DNA from: Nannocystis pusilla
GTDB taxonomy: Bacteria; Myxococcota_A; Polyangia; Nannocystales; Nannocystaceae
Direction: 5' to 3'
Assembly: GCF_026626665.1 (NCBI RefSeq)
Contig: NZ_JAPNKE010000002.1
Span: 848,501-912,500 of the forward strand
DNA: 64,000 nucleotides
A program made the position numbers and the translations under genes. Below the pieces are notes generated by a model, which was not told where the DNA came from, searched no databases, and saw only the letters and a program-made list of their open reading frames with translations. Shown here piece after piece: positions 35,641-47,470 of this stretch; within the stretch, counting starts at the first letter, position 1, and every line of letters starts with the position of its first letter.

Positions 35641-38600
35641 ATGGCAGAGGCGAAGGACAAGCCGCAGGACGGCGGCGAGGCGCTCGAGAGCGGCGGTTAC
35701 GAGGTCATTCGCGCCCGCCTGGTCGCGCAGGGCAAGGCCCTGGCCGAGAAGACCGGCGCGCTCAACGAGCGGCGCAAGCAGGCGTTCGGCGGCAGCGAGC
35801 TGCAGGTGGTCGCCAACGAGCGCGTGCGCACCGAGCACGCCTGCGTCCCGGCCGACATCGTGCAGACCGGCGGCCACCTGCTGCTCGGCTACAACGTGTT
35901 CTTCGGCATGAAGAAGGAGGTCGCGGTCGAGGACGTGTTCTCGATCCAGACCTTCGACGGCAGCGCCCCCGAGGGCCAGGCGATGCAGCCGGCCACGCTC
36001 GACAAGGTGCCCGGGCTCCTCGACGGCGAGCAGTTCGTCAAGGACTTCACGGACATCTACAAGTACTACAAGGACACGCGGCTGCAGCGGCTCAAGGCGA
36101 CGGACACCAAGCTGTTCGCGGTGTTCCAGATCGGCGCGGCGACGACCGACGTCAAGGTGCTGCACTGGAACGTGCTGCCGCGCGGCGGGGTCAGGTACGT
36201 CGACACCCGCGGCGACCGCGAGCTGCCGAAGCCAGCCTCGCACGACTTCGAGTGGACGGCGACGACCCGCGAGGATCAGGTCGCGGGCCCGCACCCGCAC
36301 GTGTCGATCAAGGACCTGGTGTTCGTCGAGACCGTCGGCGGCGATCTGACGATCAAGGTCGAGAACAACACCAAGGACGGCCTCGGCATCTACCGCGAGC
36401 CGGTCGAGGACACCAACCAGGCGCTCGACGACGCCAAGTTCTTTTATGCGATCGTCGGCCCGCTGGTGCTGCTGAAGATCCTGCCGTACCGCGAGCAGAA
36501 GCCGCGCTTCTTCGTCTACAACACGCGGCTCAAGTCGGTCGCCCGCATCGACGCGATCGGCCAGAGCTGCATGCAGCTGCCCGAGGGCCACGGGGTGGTG
36601 TTCCCCGGCGGTTACTACCTGACGACGGGCGACACCAAGCAGTTCGGCGGCGGCGAGTCCGGCGCCTTCGAGTTCGAGCGCCGCATCGACGCGCCCAACG
36701 GCGAAGACGTGCTCTACGTGTTCTACCGCCGCGATCAGGGCCGGTACGTGCTGTTCCCGTACAACCTGATCCGCAAGGAGATGGCCAACCCGATCCAGTG
36801 CAACGGGTACAGCCTGTTCCGCGACGGCAAGCTGGTGGTGTTCCGCGCGCAGGGCGAGGAGCAGGCCCAGCTGCACCCGATGCAGGTGTGGCAGACGCCG
36901 TTCATGACGTCGGAGTTCGCGGCCGCGGCCCCGACCGACGGCTCGTACCTGGCCAAGGTCGGCAACGCCGAGCTGGTGCGCGGGATCAGCGAGGCCTTCA
37001 GCGTCGCGCGCCTGATCGAGAACAGCGACCCGCGGCGCGAGACCTACGAGGACCTGATCGCGCAGGCGCAGCGGCTGGTCGACAATTACTACTGGCTCGG
37101 CAACGCGGAGGTCGGTGACCTCGCCAGCGACGTCAAGACGATCCGCCAGACCGGCGAGCTCATCATCGACGAGTTCGAGAAGGTCGTGGCGATCCGCAAG
37201 CGCGCCCGCGAGGCGCTGCAAGACGCGCAGACCAAGCAGACCGCGCTGGTCAAGACGCTGCGCCCGGGCGACTGGAAGAGCGCCGAGCAGTACATGCAGG
37301 CGCTGACGGCCCTGCGCAACCAGCGGGGCGCGGTCATCACCCTCCGCGAGGTGCGGTCGATCGACCTGCCGGCGCTCGACGTGCTCGAGAAGCAGCTGGT
37401 CGAGGAGTTCGACCGCGTCAGCCGAGCCTGCGTCGAGTTCCTGGTCAAGGGCGAGGCGCTGCTGCCGGTCGGCAAGCGGCTCGACGAGGTGCTGGCGAAG
37501 CTCGAGAAGGTCGACAACGCGGCCCAGCTGCAGCCGATCGAGCAGGACATCCAGGCGATCGGCGACGGCCTCAACGTGCTGGCCGAGGTGGTCAGCGGGC
37601 TGCAGGTCGGCGACGCGGTGGCGCGGACGAAGATCCTCGAGGACATCTCGACGGTGTTCGCCCACCAGGGCCGGGTGCGGGCGACCTTCCAGAGCGTCCG
37701 CAAGCAGCTGCTCACGTCCGAGGGCAAGGCCGAGTTCGCGGCCCAGTTCAAGCTGTTCGCCCAGACGGTGTCGTCGGGCCTGGCGCTGTGCGACACGCCG
37801 GAGAAGTGCGACGAGCAGCTGGCGAAGCTGCTGGTGCAGCTCGAGGAGCTGGCCGGGCGGTTCTCCGAGTTCGACGAGTTCCTCGGCGAGATCGCCGGCA
37901 AGCGGGAAGAGGTCCACGACGCGTTCCAGGCCCGCAAGCAGACGCTGCTCGACGAGCGCCAGGCGCGGGTGCAGAACCTCGTCGCCGCGGCCGAGCGGAT
38001 CCTCGAGGGCGTCGGCCGGCGCGCGCAGACGTTCAAGACCGCCGACGAGCTCAACGCCTACTTCGCGGCCGACGCGATGGTGCTCAAGGCCAAGGAGCTG
38101 GTCGAGCGCCTCATGGGGCTGGGCGCGTCGGTCAAGGCCGACGAGATCGCCACCAAGGTCACCGCGGCCCGCCAGGACGCGCTGCGGGCCCTGCGAGACC
38201 GCCTCGAGCTGTTCGAGGAGGGCGCGCAGGTCGTCAAGTTCGGCACGTTCCGCTTCACCGTCAACACGCAGGTGCTCGACCTGACGCTGGTGGCGCGCGA
38301 GGGCACGATGGCGATCCACCTCGGCGGCACCGACTTCTACGAGACGGTCGAGGACCCCGAGTTCGCCAAGACGAAGGAATTCTGGGCGCAGCAGATCGTG
38401 TCGGAGATCGAGCAGGTCTACCGCGGCGAGTACCTGGCGGCCTCGGTGCTGTTCGCGGCCGAGCGCGGCGAGCAGGGGCTGACGATCGACAAGCTGCACG
38501 CGGCCGGGCGCGAGGGCGGCGGGCTGGTCGACCTGGTCCGCAAGTTCGCGGCCGAGCGCTACGACGAGGGCTACGAGCGCGGCCTGCACGACGCCGATGC

Positions 38601-41042
38601 GGCGCTGATCCTCGACAAGCTGCTGACGATGTACGCGACCGCGGGGCTACTCCGCGTGTCGCCGGGCCGCGCGCGCTGGCCTGCCTGTTCTGGGCGTACT
38701 TCGACCGCAACGAGCTCAAGGCGGTGTGGCACCGCCGGGCCCAGAGCGCCGGGCGGCTGCGCGCGGTGTTCGGCCACGGGGCCGCGACCGAGGCGCTGGC
38801 CGGCGAGCTGGCCCGTGCGATCGGCGAGTGGGTGCAGCAGACGGGGCTGTCTTTTGGGACAGCTGATTTCCACCCCGCCGGGGCCTATCTCGCCGAGGAG
38901 CTGATCGACGAGCGGCCGCGCTTCGTCACCAGCGCGGCGGCGCAGACGCTGTGGCAGGAGCTGCTGAACGCGCTCGAGGCCGGCGGCAAGCGGCGGGCGC
39001 TCGACGACGACCTGCGGGCGCTCGAGGGCCGGCTGCGCGAGCGCTTCGAGCTGGTCAAGGCGTGGCTCGAGGCGTTCGCGGCGGCGCTGCCGGAGCAGGC
39101 CAAGGGCGCGACGGCGCTGGTCGAGGCTGCCGCGCTGGCGCTGACCGACCGCAAGCTCGACCGCGAGGTCCAGTCCGCGCTCGAGAGCACCCAGGTCACC
39201 GGTCTCTTGGGGCAGCACCCGCGGATCCGCGAGCGCACGCTCGAGCTGCGGCTCGACGAGTTCCTCGGCCGCCTCGGCGAGTTCGCTCGAGTGCGCGTGC
39301 CGGGCTTCCGCGAGTTCCGTCGCCTGCGCCAGCAGCTCATCGACCGCGAGCGCAAGCGGCTGCGCCTCGACGAGTTCATGCCGAAGGTGCTGACCTCGTT
39401 CGTGCGCAACAAGCTGGTCAGCGAGGTCTACCTGCCGCTGGTCGGCGCCAACATGGCCAAGCAGCTCGGCGCCGCCGGCGACCAGAAGCGCACCGACCGG
39501 ATGGGCATGCTGCTGCTCATCTCACCGCCCGGCTACGGCAAGACGACGCTCATGGAGTACGTCGCCAACCGCCTCGGCCTGGTGTTCATGAAGATCAACG
39601 GGCCGGCGCTCGGCCACGAGGTGGTGTCGATCGACCCGGCCGAGGCGCCCAACGCGACCGCGGCGCAGGAGGTCGAGAAGGTCAACCTGGCGCTCGAGAT
39701 GGGCAACAACGTGATGCTCTATCTCGACGACATCCAGCACACCAACCCCGAGTTCCTGCAGAAGTTCATCTCGCTGTGCGACGCGCAGCGGCGCATCGAG
39801 GGCGTGTGGCGCGGCCGCTCGCGCACGTACGACCTGCGCGGCAAGAAGTTCTGCGTGGTGATGGCGGGCAACCCGTACACGGAGTCGGGCGCGGCGTTCA
39901 AGATCCCCGACATGCTGGCCAACCGCGCCGACACCTACAACCTCGGCGACATCCTCGGCGGCAACCTCGAGGCGTTCTCGCTCAGCTACATCGAGAACAC
40001 GCTGACCTCCAACCGCACGCTGGCGCCGCTGGCCACCCGCGAGCAGGCCGACGTGTACCGCTTCATCAAGATGGCGCGCGGCGAGGAGGTCGCGACCACC
40101 GACTTCTCGTACGGCTACGCCGGCGCCGAGGTGCAGGAGATCGTCGGCGTCATCAAGCACCTGTTCCGCGTGCAGGAGGTGCTGCTGCGCGTGAACAAGG
40201 AGTACATCGCGTCGGCGGCGATGGACGACAAGTTCCGCACCGAGCCGGCGTTCAAGCTGCAGGGCAGCTACCGCAACATGAACAAGCTGGCCGAGAAGGT
40301 CGCGGCGGCGATGACGGGCGACGAGGTCGATCGCCTGGTCGACGACCACTACGCCGGCGAGGCCCAGACGCTCACGGTGGCGGCCGAGCAGAACCTGCTC
40401 AAGCTGGCGGAGATGCGCGGCCGACTGCAAGGCGAGCGGGCCGAGCGGTGGGCGCTGATCAAGCGCGAGTTCCAGCGCGTGCGCAGCCTCGGCGGCGCGG
40501 CCGACGACCCTGCGGTGCGCGTGGCGGGACAGCTGTCGGTGCTCGCCGAGCGTGTCGAGCAGGTCAAGGACTCGCTGCTGCTGGCGGCCGAGCGCGAGGC
40601 GGCGAACGGCAAGGAGCTGCAGCAGGCGCAGATGGCCCAGCAGGCGCGCCTGGTCGAGCTGATGGCGCAGGCGCAGGCGCAGGCGCAGCAGCAGAAGGCG
40701 CCGGAGCCGGAGAAGAAGCTGAGCACCTTGCCGATGCCGAACCTGGCGCCGCCGACGACCGGCGGGCTCGACTGGGCGCGGCCGATCGTCGCGCGGATCG
40801 CCAGCGCGCTCGAGGGCCTCAACCAGGCCACGCTCAAGGTCGACGTGCACAACGAGCCGCCGCCGGGGGTGCAGGAGCTGCTGGCGCAGCAGGTGGCGAT
40901 CGTCGAGCGCACGCTGGTGCCGCTGGTGCGCGCGGCCACGGGCAACCTGCAGGACGTGCGCGGGCTGCAGGACCGCGTCGATCAGATGCTCGGGATGCTG
41001 CAAGAGATCGACGAGATCCTCAAAGGCAAGTACCTGCGCTGA
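35641..41042 (+). CDS. Giant AAA ATPase of the 'DNA repair ATPase' (DUF3686-like) family, one frameshift
   Basis: About 1800 residues. The N-terminal region (60-560) has a beta-propeller-like character with the hallmark ETVGGDLTIKVENNTKDGLG and FGGGESGAFEFERR, then long helical regions (560-1250). The AAA core is near residues 1290-1450: Walker A SPPGYGKTTLMEYVANRLGL (39521-39580), Walker B NNVMLYLDDIQHTNPEFLQK, and FCVVMAGNPYTESG as sensor-1. A Gln-rich coiled coil lies near the C-terminus. The frame changes once at about 38665-38680 in a CG-repeat, between LLTMYATAGLLRVSPGRAR and ACLFWAYFDRNELKAV, so it is read as one gene. The TGTCT-TTTG-GGACA hairpin (38848-38861) lies within it. Its substrate is unknown, but it is genetically linked to the flotillin. 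Confidence 0.85.
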
Positions 41043-41141
41043 GCCGCGGCGAGCGGTCGCGCGAGGCATGGCGCGCGCGGCCACACCGTGTCTCCAGGCG
41101 GCAGAGCGGCGCGGCGCGGCGAGTTGTGGCACGCTCGGGAG

Positions 41142-41939
41142 GTGCTGCGGCGACGCGAGATCCTGGGGGCGACGATCGGGGCGGCGATCGGCGCGATGTT
41201 GCCGGCGCGGGCGCGCGCGGGGAAAAAGACGGTGCGGGTGGCGCTGTACAAGGCCGGCGGGGTCCATCCCGCGGCCTTCGCGGCGGCCAAGCAGCTGCTC
41301 GAGGGGCGCGAGGGCTTTCGTCTGCGCGTGACTGTCCCCGAGGACATCCGCGGCGGCTCGCTCGCCGACGAGGACGTCGTGGTGTTCATGGGCGGCAGCG
41401 GCTCGACCCAGGGGCGCAACCTCGGCGACGTCGGCAAGCAGCAGGTGAAGGACTTCGTCGCCCGCGGCGGCGGCTACGTCGGCGTGTGCGCCGGGGCGTA
41501 CATGGCGCTGCAGGGCGAGGACCAGTTCCACAAGCTGCGGATCGTGGCGGGGCGCAACCTGACGGGTGACTTCTGGCAGCGCGGGATCGCCGGCCTCGAC
41601 GTGTCGGCGCCCGGGCGCGAGCCGTTCAAGCTGTTCTACGCCAACGGACCGATCTTCACGCCCGTCGCCGTCGAGGGGCTCGCGCCCTACGTGTCGCTGG
41701 CGACGTTCGTCGGCGAGATTTACAACATGTCCAAGGGGACAGGTCCCGGAGAGATGCCGGGCACGCCGGCGATCACCGCGTCGCAGTTCGGCAAGGGGCG
41801 GGTGTTGTTGTTCTCGCCCAACCCGATCCTCGGCGGGCGCGGGGTCGTGCAAGAGGACCTGATGCTGAGCGGCCTGCGCTGGGTGGCGACGGCTGGCGAC
41901 GTCGCGCCGGACGTCCGCTTCCCCGACGTGTTCGGCTGA
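41142..41939 (+). CDS. Exported BPL_N/glutamine-amidotransferase-like protein
   Basis: 265 residues from GTG 41142. The N-terminus LRRREILGATIGAAIGAMLP has a twin-arginine-like RR and hydrophobic core, ending ARARAG, so export (Tat or Sec) is likely. The body resembles the biotin-protein-ligase N-terminal (class I amidotransferase-like) domain: VVVFMGGSGSTQGRNLG, then the nucleophile elbow GGGYVGVCAGAYMAL with a candidate catalytic Cys, and ITASQFGKGRVLLFSPNPIL. Two exact hairpin-family copies are inside it (41333-41346 encoding VPED and 41728-41741 encoding MSKGTG). A longer GTG start at 41088 is possible. It follows the ATPase by 100 nt. Its function is unknown. Confidence 0.75.
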   Translation: MLRRREILGATIGAAIGAMLPARARAGKKTVRVALYKAGGVHPAAFAAAKQLLEGREGFRLRVTVPEDIRGGSLADEDVVVFMGGSGSTQGRNLGDVGKQQVKDFVARGGGYVGVCAGAYMALQGEDQFHKLRIVAGRNLTGDFWQRGIAGLDVSAPGREPFKLFYANGPIFTPVAVEGLAPYVSLATFVGEIYNMSKGTGPGEMPGTPAITASQFGKGRVLLFSPNPILGGRGVVQEDLMLSGLRWVATAGDVAPDVRFPDVFG

Positions 41940-41984
41940 GGCCGGTGGCCGGCTCGCAAGCGCTCGTCGCTCGGGTGCACGGTT

Positions 41985-42067
41985 CGCTGTCTGAAGAGAC
42001 AGCTTTGCGGGCGCGGCGCCGCTGTGGGACATCGGCGCACCGAAATTCTTGAGTGTCCCGAGGGACA
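41985..42067. repeat. Two hairpin-family copies in intergenic region
   Basis: GCTGTCT-GAAG-AGACAGC (41986-42003) has a U-A pair where most family members have C-G, while keeping a perfect stem. A second copy, TGTCC-CGAG-GGACA, is at 42054-42067. They lie between the BPL_N-like gene stop and the MYXO-CTERM gene start (42133), so they may end the first transcript or form part of the second leader. Confidence 0.6.
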
Positions 42068-42132
42068 GGTTTTGCACGCGAGTTGGAGCGGACCCTGAGG
42101 AGTCTGTCCAGGTGGTTCGGAGACAAAACCTC

Positions 42133-43985
42133 ATGATCCGTACAGGTGTTTCTGCTGTGGCCGTGGCGCTCGCGCTCACGCCGGTGCCGGCCAGCGCGGC
42201 CGACTTCGCCGCCGGCTCGCTGGTGATCCCGATGGACACCGATTACCAGGACCTCGGCATGCTGCGCGCCTACGGGCTCGTGTACGAGCTGCTGCGCCAG
42301 GGCGTGCCGGTCCACTGGGCGATCAAGGCCGGCAAGGGCCCCGCCGAGGCCGACTTCACCGCCTCGGCGACGGACGTGGCCAGCGGCGCGGCGATCGCCG
42401 ACCACGGCTACCGCGGCGGGCCGTGGGTGATCGACGCGGTCGACGCCGCGGGCGCGCTGCCGATCATCGAGGCCTGGCAGCAGGACAACCCCGACGTGGC
42501 GGTCCACGAGGCGAGCGAGGGCTTCTCCAGCGACGTAGCGACGACGCTGGTGGTGGCGCCGACGATCGCGATGATGGCCGACGGCAACCAGAAGATCGCG
42601 CGCAAGTACATGATGGCGGCGGGGATCCCCGACTCCGTCGGCGACTATGGCTGGCCCGACACCAGCCCCGACATGCTCGATCCGTCCGAGCTCTCCGGGC
42701 CGACCGAAGACAACCACCGCGACGGGGCGCTGTTCGACGCCGAGGGCGACCCGGTCTACTGCCAGTTCATGTCGATGCACTGGGGGGTGAAGGACGCCCA
42801 GCAGAACCCGCAGGTGGTGGCGGAGATGCGCCAATCCTGACTCACCCGACGCACCTGTTCGCCGAGTGTCAGGCGGTCAACGCGTTCGAGAACTTGGCCG
42901 AGCACGGGCACTTCTTGACGCCGAGCGGGTTCCTCATCGGCGACCAGCCGAACATGTACGAGTATTACGAGACCGACACGCCGTTCGGCCAGCTCGACGG
43001 GCCGTTCCAGTCGGTCGGCGGCAGCGAGCCGGCGTACAGCCTGCCGGAGGGCGACAGCTACAAGGGCAGCGACATCGTCATGATCACCGAGGCGGGCACG
43101 CCGATCGGCACCAATGACGTGTGGATGACCGGCTTCGTCGACGGCATCTGTCCGGGCCTCGTAAACGGGCTGGGGGTGTCGGCGGCGTGCCTGACTGCGG
43201 GCAAGGTCAGCTACCTCGGCGGGCACGAGTACGACGTCGACCTGCCGATCTCGGAGAACCCGACCACGCAGGGGACGCGGCTGTTCCTCAATTCGCTGTT
43301 CGAGGCGCCGTGCGCGACGGCCGAGGGGTTGCCGCAGATCTCGGTCACCAAGGCGGCACCGGCGACGACGGATGTCCCCGAGGTCACGTTCGACATCACG
43401 TTCGTCAACATGGGGGTGATGCCCGCGCTCGACGCGGTGCTGACCGACACGTTGCCGGCCGGGGTGACGTTCGTGTCGGCGACCGACGACGGCAGCCACG
43501 TCGACGGGGTGGTGACCTGGCAGCTCGGCAACCTCGGCGAGGGCGAGGGCAAGACGGTCAGCGTGACGGTGGAGCTCGGCGCGCCCGGGGTGTACGAGAA
43601 CAGCGCGCGCCTGCAGTACCGCGCCGGCGTCAACACTCTGGTGGCAGACTCGAACGCGACGATGACGGCCTATGGGGTCGATCCGACGACCGACAGCGGC
43701 GTGGGGACGTCCGAGTCTTCCGGCACCGGCGACAGCGCGAGCGACAGCGGCGCGGTGACGACCACGGCCACGTCTGCGCCGACCACCGGCGGCGGCGAGG
43801 TCACGGGCCCCTCGACGGGCGGCATTGGCAGCAGCGGCGAGTCCGGCGACACCGCGGGCGAGACCGGCGGGCAGACGGGCGGCGAGGGCTGCGGCTGTCG
43901 CAATGATATGTCCGGAGGGACAGGCTCGGCCGCGCTGCTCGGGCTGCTGGCGCTGCTGGGGCGACGCCGGCGGCAGGCGGCGTGA
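42133..43985 (+). CDS. Surface protein with DJ-1/PfpI-like N-terminus, DUF11-like repeat and MYXO-CTERM tail (frameshifted)
   Basis: About 617 residues. A signal peptide (MIRTGVSAVAVALALTPVPA, SAAD) leads to an alpha/beta domain (LVIPMDTDYQDLGMLRAYGL) that resembles a secreted amidotransferase/PfpI-like fold. The frame changes near 42830-42840; one missing base in AATCC would give RQFLTHPTHLFAECQAVNAF. Next is a DUF11-type beta domain (ISVTKAAPATTDVPEVTFDI, FVNMGVMPALDAVLTDTLPA), a Ser/Thr/Gly linker of about 80 residues, and a C-terminal signal: CGC, hydrophobic LLGLLALLG, then RRRR. That matches MYXO-CTERM surface sorting. A hairpin copy (43909-43922) encodes MSGGTG between the Cys motif and the helix. 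Confidence 0.8.
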
Positions 43986-43990
43986 CCTCG

Positions 43991-44016
43991 GGGACATGTC
44001 CAGGGGGACATGTCCC
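43991..44016. repeat. Two adjacent GGACATGTCC palindromes
   Basis: GGACATGTCC occurs twice, separated by AGGG. Each is a perfect palindrome, and the pair can fold as one hairpin with a 4-nt loop. It lies between the MYXO-CTERM gene stop and the terminator hairpin shared with htpG. Confidence 0.65.
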
Positions 44017-44024
44017 GAGAACGC

Positions 44025-44058
44025 GAAGAGCTCCGCGACTCGGGTCGCGGAGCTCTTC
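44025..44058. terminator. 15-bp terminator hairpin shared by convergent genes
   Basis: GAAGAGCTCCGCGAC (44025-44039) pairs perfectly with GTCGCGGAGCTCTTC (44044-44058) around loop TCGG. It lies 15 nt from the htpG stop and 40 nt from the MYXO-CTERM gene stop. No long U-run follows, but stem strength and position make a bidirectional terminator likely. Its sequence is unrelated to the dispersed hairpin family. Confidence 0.8.
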
Positions 44059-44073
44059 AGGTGCGGCGGGGCG

Positions 44074-45963
<1,890 letters not shown>

Positions 45964-46216
45964 GGGGCACCTTCGGCAAAAACGAATCGGAGGGTTGTCG
46001 CAGGCCGCCGGCACGCGCGCCAGCGGACTCGTCGCAGGCGCCACCGGGTCGGCGTCGGGCGTGAAGGTAAACCCAGCCCCAGGTGCGTCAAGTGGCGTCG
46101 GCGAGGTTGGCGGCGGGCATCGACAGGGGCGCGCACGATCGCGGCGCGCGGCGAACCAATGACGCATCGCGCGTGCGCGCCGAGGGGCGCACGCGCGAAG
46201 TGCCAAGGGTGATCGA

Positions 46217-47125
46217 TCAGCCGAGCAGGCTGCTCAGCTTGGGCGCGGCGACGTTGGCCAGGCGGCGGTGCCACAGCTGGGCGCCCACGAACTCGTCGGC
46301 GCGCGTGATGTGGTCGGTGAGCCGCGCGGTGACCTTGAAGCCGAGCTCGCTGTAGACCTGATTGCTCAGCGTCCAGTCGGCGGCGCACAGCGCGAACACG
46401 CTGGCGGTCTCCTGCTTGTGCAGCTCGTCGAGCAGCGCCTTCACGCAGTACTCGAGCACCGGCAGCTCGATGTCCTTCATCGGCGGCGTGAGCATGTCGA
46501 CCTTGGCGTGGCCGAAGGAGCTGTCGGTCTCGGCGCCGACCCAGTACTCTTTTTTGCCGGTCTTGGCGTGGATCGCCAGGTCGGGGTTGAAGACGCCGCG
46601 GCGGAACGGGGCGTAGAGCGCGTCCTGGCCGACGCCGCGGACGATGTCCTGCAGCAGCACGGGGTCGCGGATGAAGTCGACGGTCAGGCCGCGCGGCTTG
46701 GGCACGGACTTGAGGTCCTTGTCCTTGCCCTCCTTGCCCGGCAACGCCAGCGGCGCGCCCATCTTCGGCGCTCCGCCCTGAATCGGCTCACCGTCCTCGG
46801 TGTAGACGCGACTCATGATGTAAGCGTCGGCGGTGCGGAAATAACCGGGGATCGCACCCTCGCGCGAGAAGCCGACGCTGCGCCAGCTCTTCGAGTCTTG
46901 CTTCTCGACCACCGTGAAGACCTTGCGCAGACCCTCGGCCCGGGCGATCCGGTCGAAGAAGTCGCGCTTCTGCTGATAGTTGCCGACGCGGTAGTCGAAC
47001 ACGCGGAGGTTGTGGTGCCGGCGGTTCAGCAGGAAACAGAAGTCGATGTCGCCCTTGCGGTAGTAGATCTCTTCGACCGGCTCGTCGGTCCCGGAAGAGA
47101 TCTGGGCGGCTGGCTGGCTGGACAT
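46217..47125 (-). CDS. GNAT-like acetyltransferase, possibly AblB-related
   Basis: 302 residues, cytoplasmic. The N-terminal half has EEIYYRKGDIDFCFLLNRRH, RIARAEGLRKVFTVVEKQDS and FSREGAIPGYFRTADAYIMS. The last two resemble the course of beta-lysine N-acetyltransferases (AblB/YodP), where a fold of GNAT type covers the whole chain. The C-terminal part (FGHAKVDMLTPPMKDIELPV, SVFALCAADWTLSNQVYSEL, GFKVTARLTDHI) gives the usual strand-helix with N-x-x-Y-x-x-x-G-F for acetyl-CoA. A lysine-2,3-aminomutase partner is not visible, so the substrate is unknown. The ATG at 47125 has GAGGAG upstream. It may be a single-gene unit. Confidence 0.6.
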   Translation of the reverse strand: MSSQPAAQISSGTDEPVEEIYYRKGDIDFCFLLNRRHHNLRVFDYRVGNYQQKRDFFDRIARAEGLRKVFTVVEKQDSKSWRSVGFSREGAIPGYFRTADAYIMSRVYTEDGEPIQGGAPKMGAPLALPGKEGKDKDLKSVPKPRGLTVDFIRDPVLLQDIVRGVGQDALYAPFRRGVFNPDLAIHAKTGKKEYWVGAETDSSFGHAKVDMLTPPMKDIELPVLEYCVKALLDELHKQETASVFALCAADWTLSNQVYSELGFKVTARLTDHITRADEFVGAQLWHRRLANVAAPKLSSLLG

Positions 47126-47470
47126 GCGTGCTCCTCAGGCGCAAAGAAGGCCCGGAGGGCCAGAAATCCGAGCCAGACCGCGAATGCGACAGAACGTCGT
47201 TCGAGGGCTGGTCAGAGGGTGAATCGAGGGGAACACTGGGCGGGAAGGGGTGTGCGCTGAAGGCGCGCCCGCGAGAAAAAAGGGGGTACCCGGGGCGCCG
47301 GGCGACGCCCGGTCTTGCGCGGGAACCCGCGCCGGGGGGCGTTTTTTCCCGCGAATATCGGGATACAGGTACCACCCCAAAATGTTGATGTCAAAGCCGA
47401 GCCGAAGGTAGATTGCCGCAAAGGCAAGAGTTTTCGCTCACTTGGTCGCGCCCGGCAAAGGACTCCTGGA
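47126..47470. other. Divergent intergenic region with hairpins and a T-run
   Basis: 345 nt between the GNAT gene and the PQQ-repeat gene. It contains CGGGCG-A-CGCCCG (47301-47314 area) and CGCGGG-AA-CCCGCG around 47320-47335, followed by GGGGGGC and T6 (47342-47348). The last combination looks like an intrinsic terminator on the + strand, though no + strand gene ends upstream, so it may be an attenuator or a small-RNA end. The stretch 47345-47450 is relatively A/T-rich and could hold a promoter for the right-hand gene. Confidence 0.4.

Noticed and set aside
33391..38589. Very long open frame (over 1700 codons) on the minus strand
   Set aside because: It lies opposite the flotillin and ATPase genes, has Leu/Arg/Val/Asp-biased composition typical of an antisense shadow in high-GC DNA, and shows no domain.
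47281..47380. Riboswitch upstream of the PQQ-repeat gene
   Set aside because: Hairpins are present, but I recognise no conserved ligand-binding core, so only a terminator-like signal is noted.
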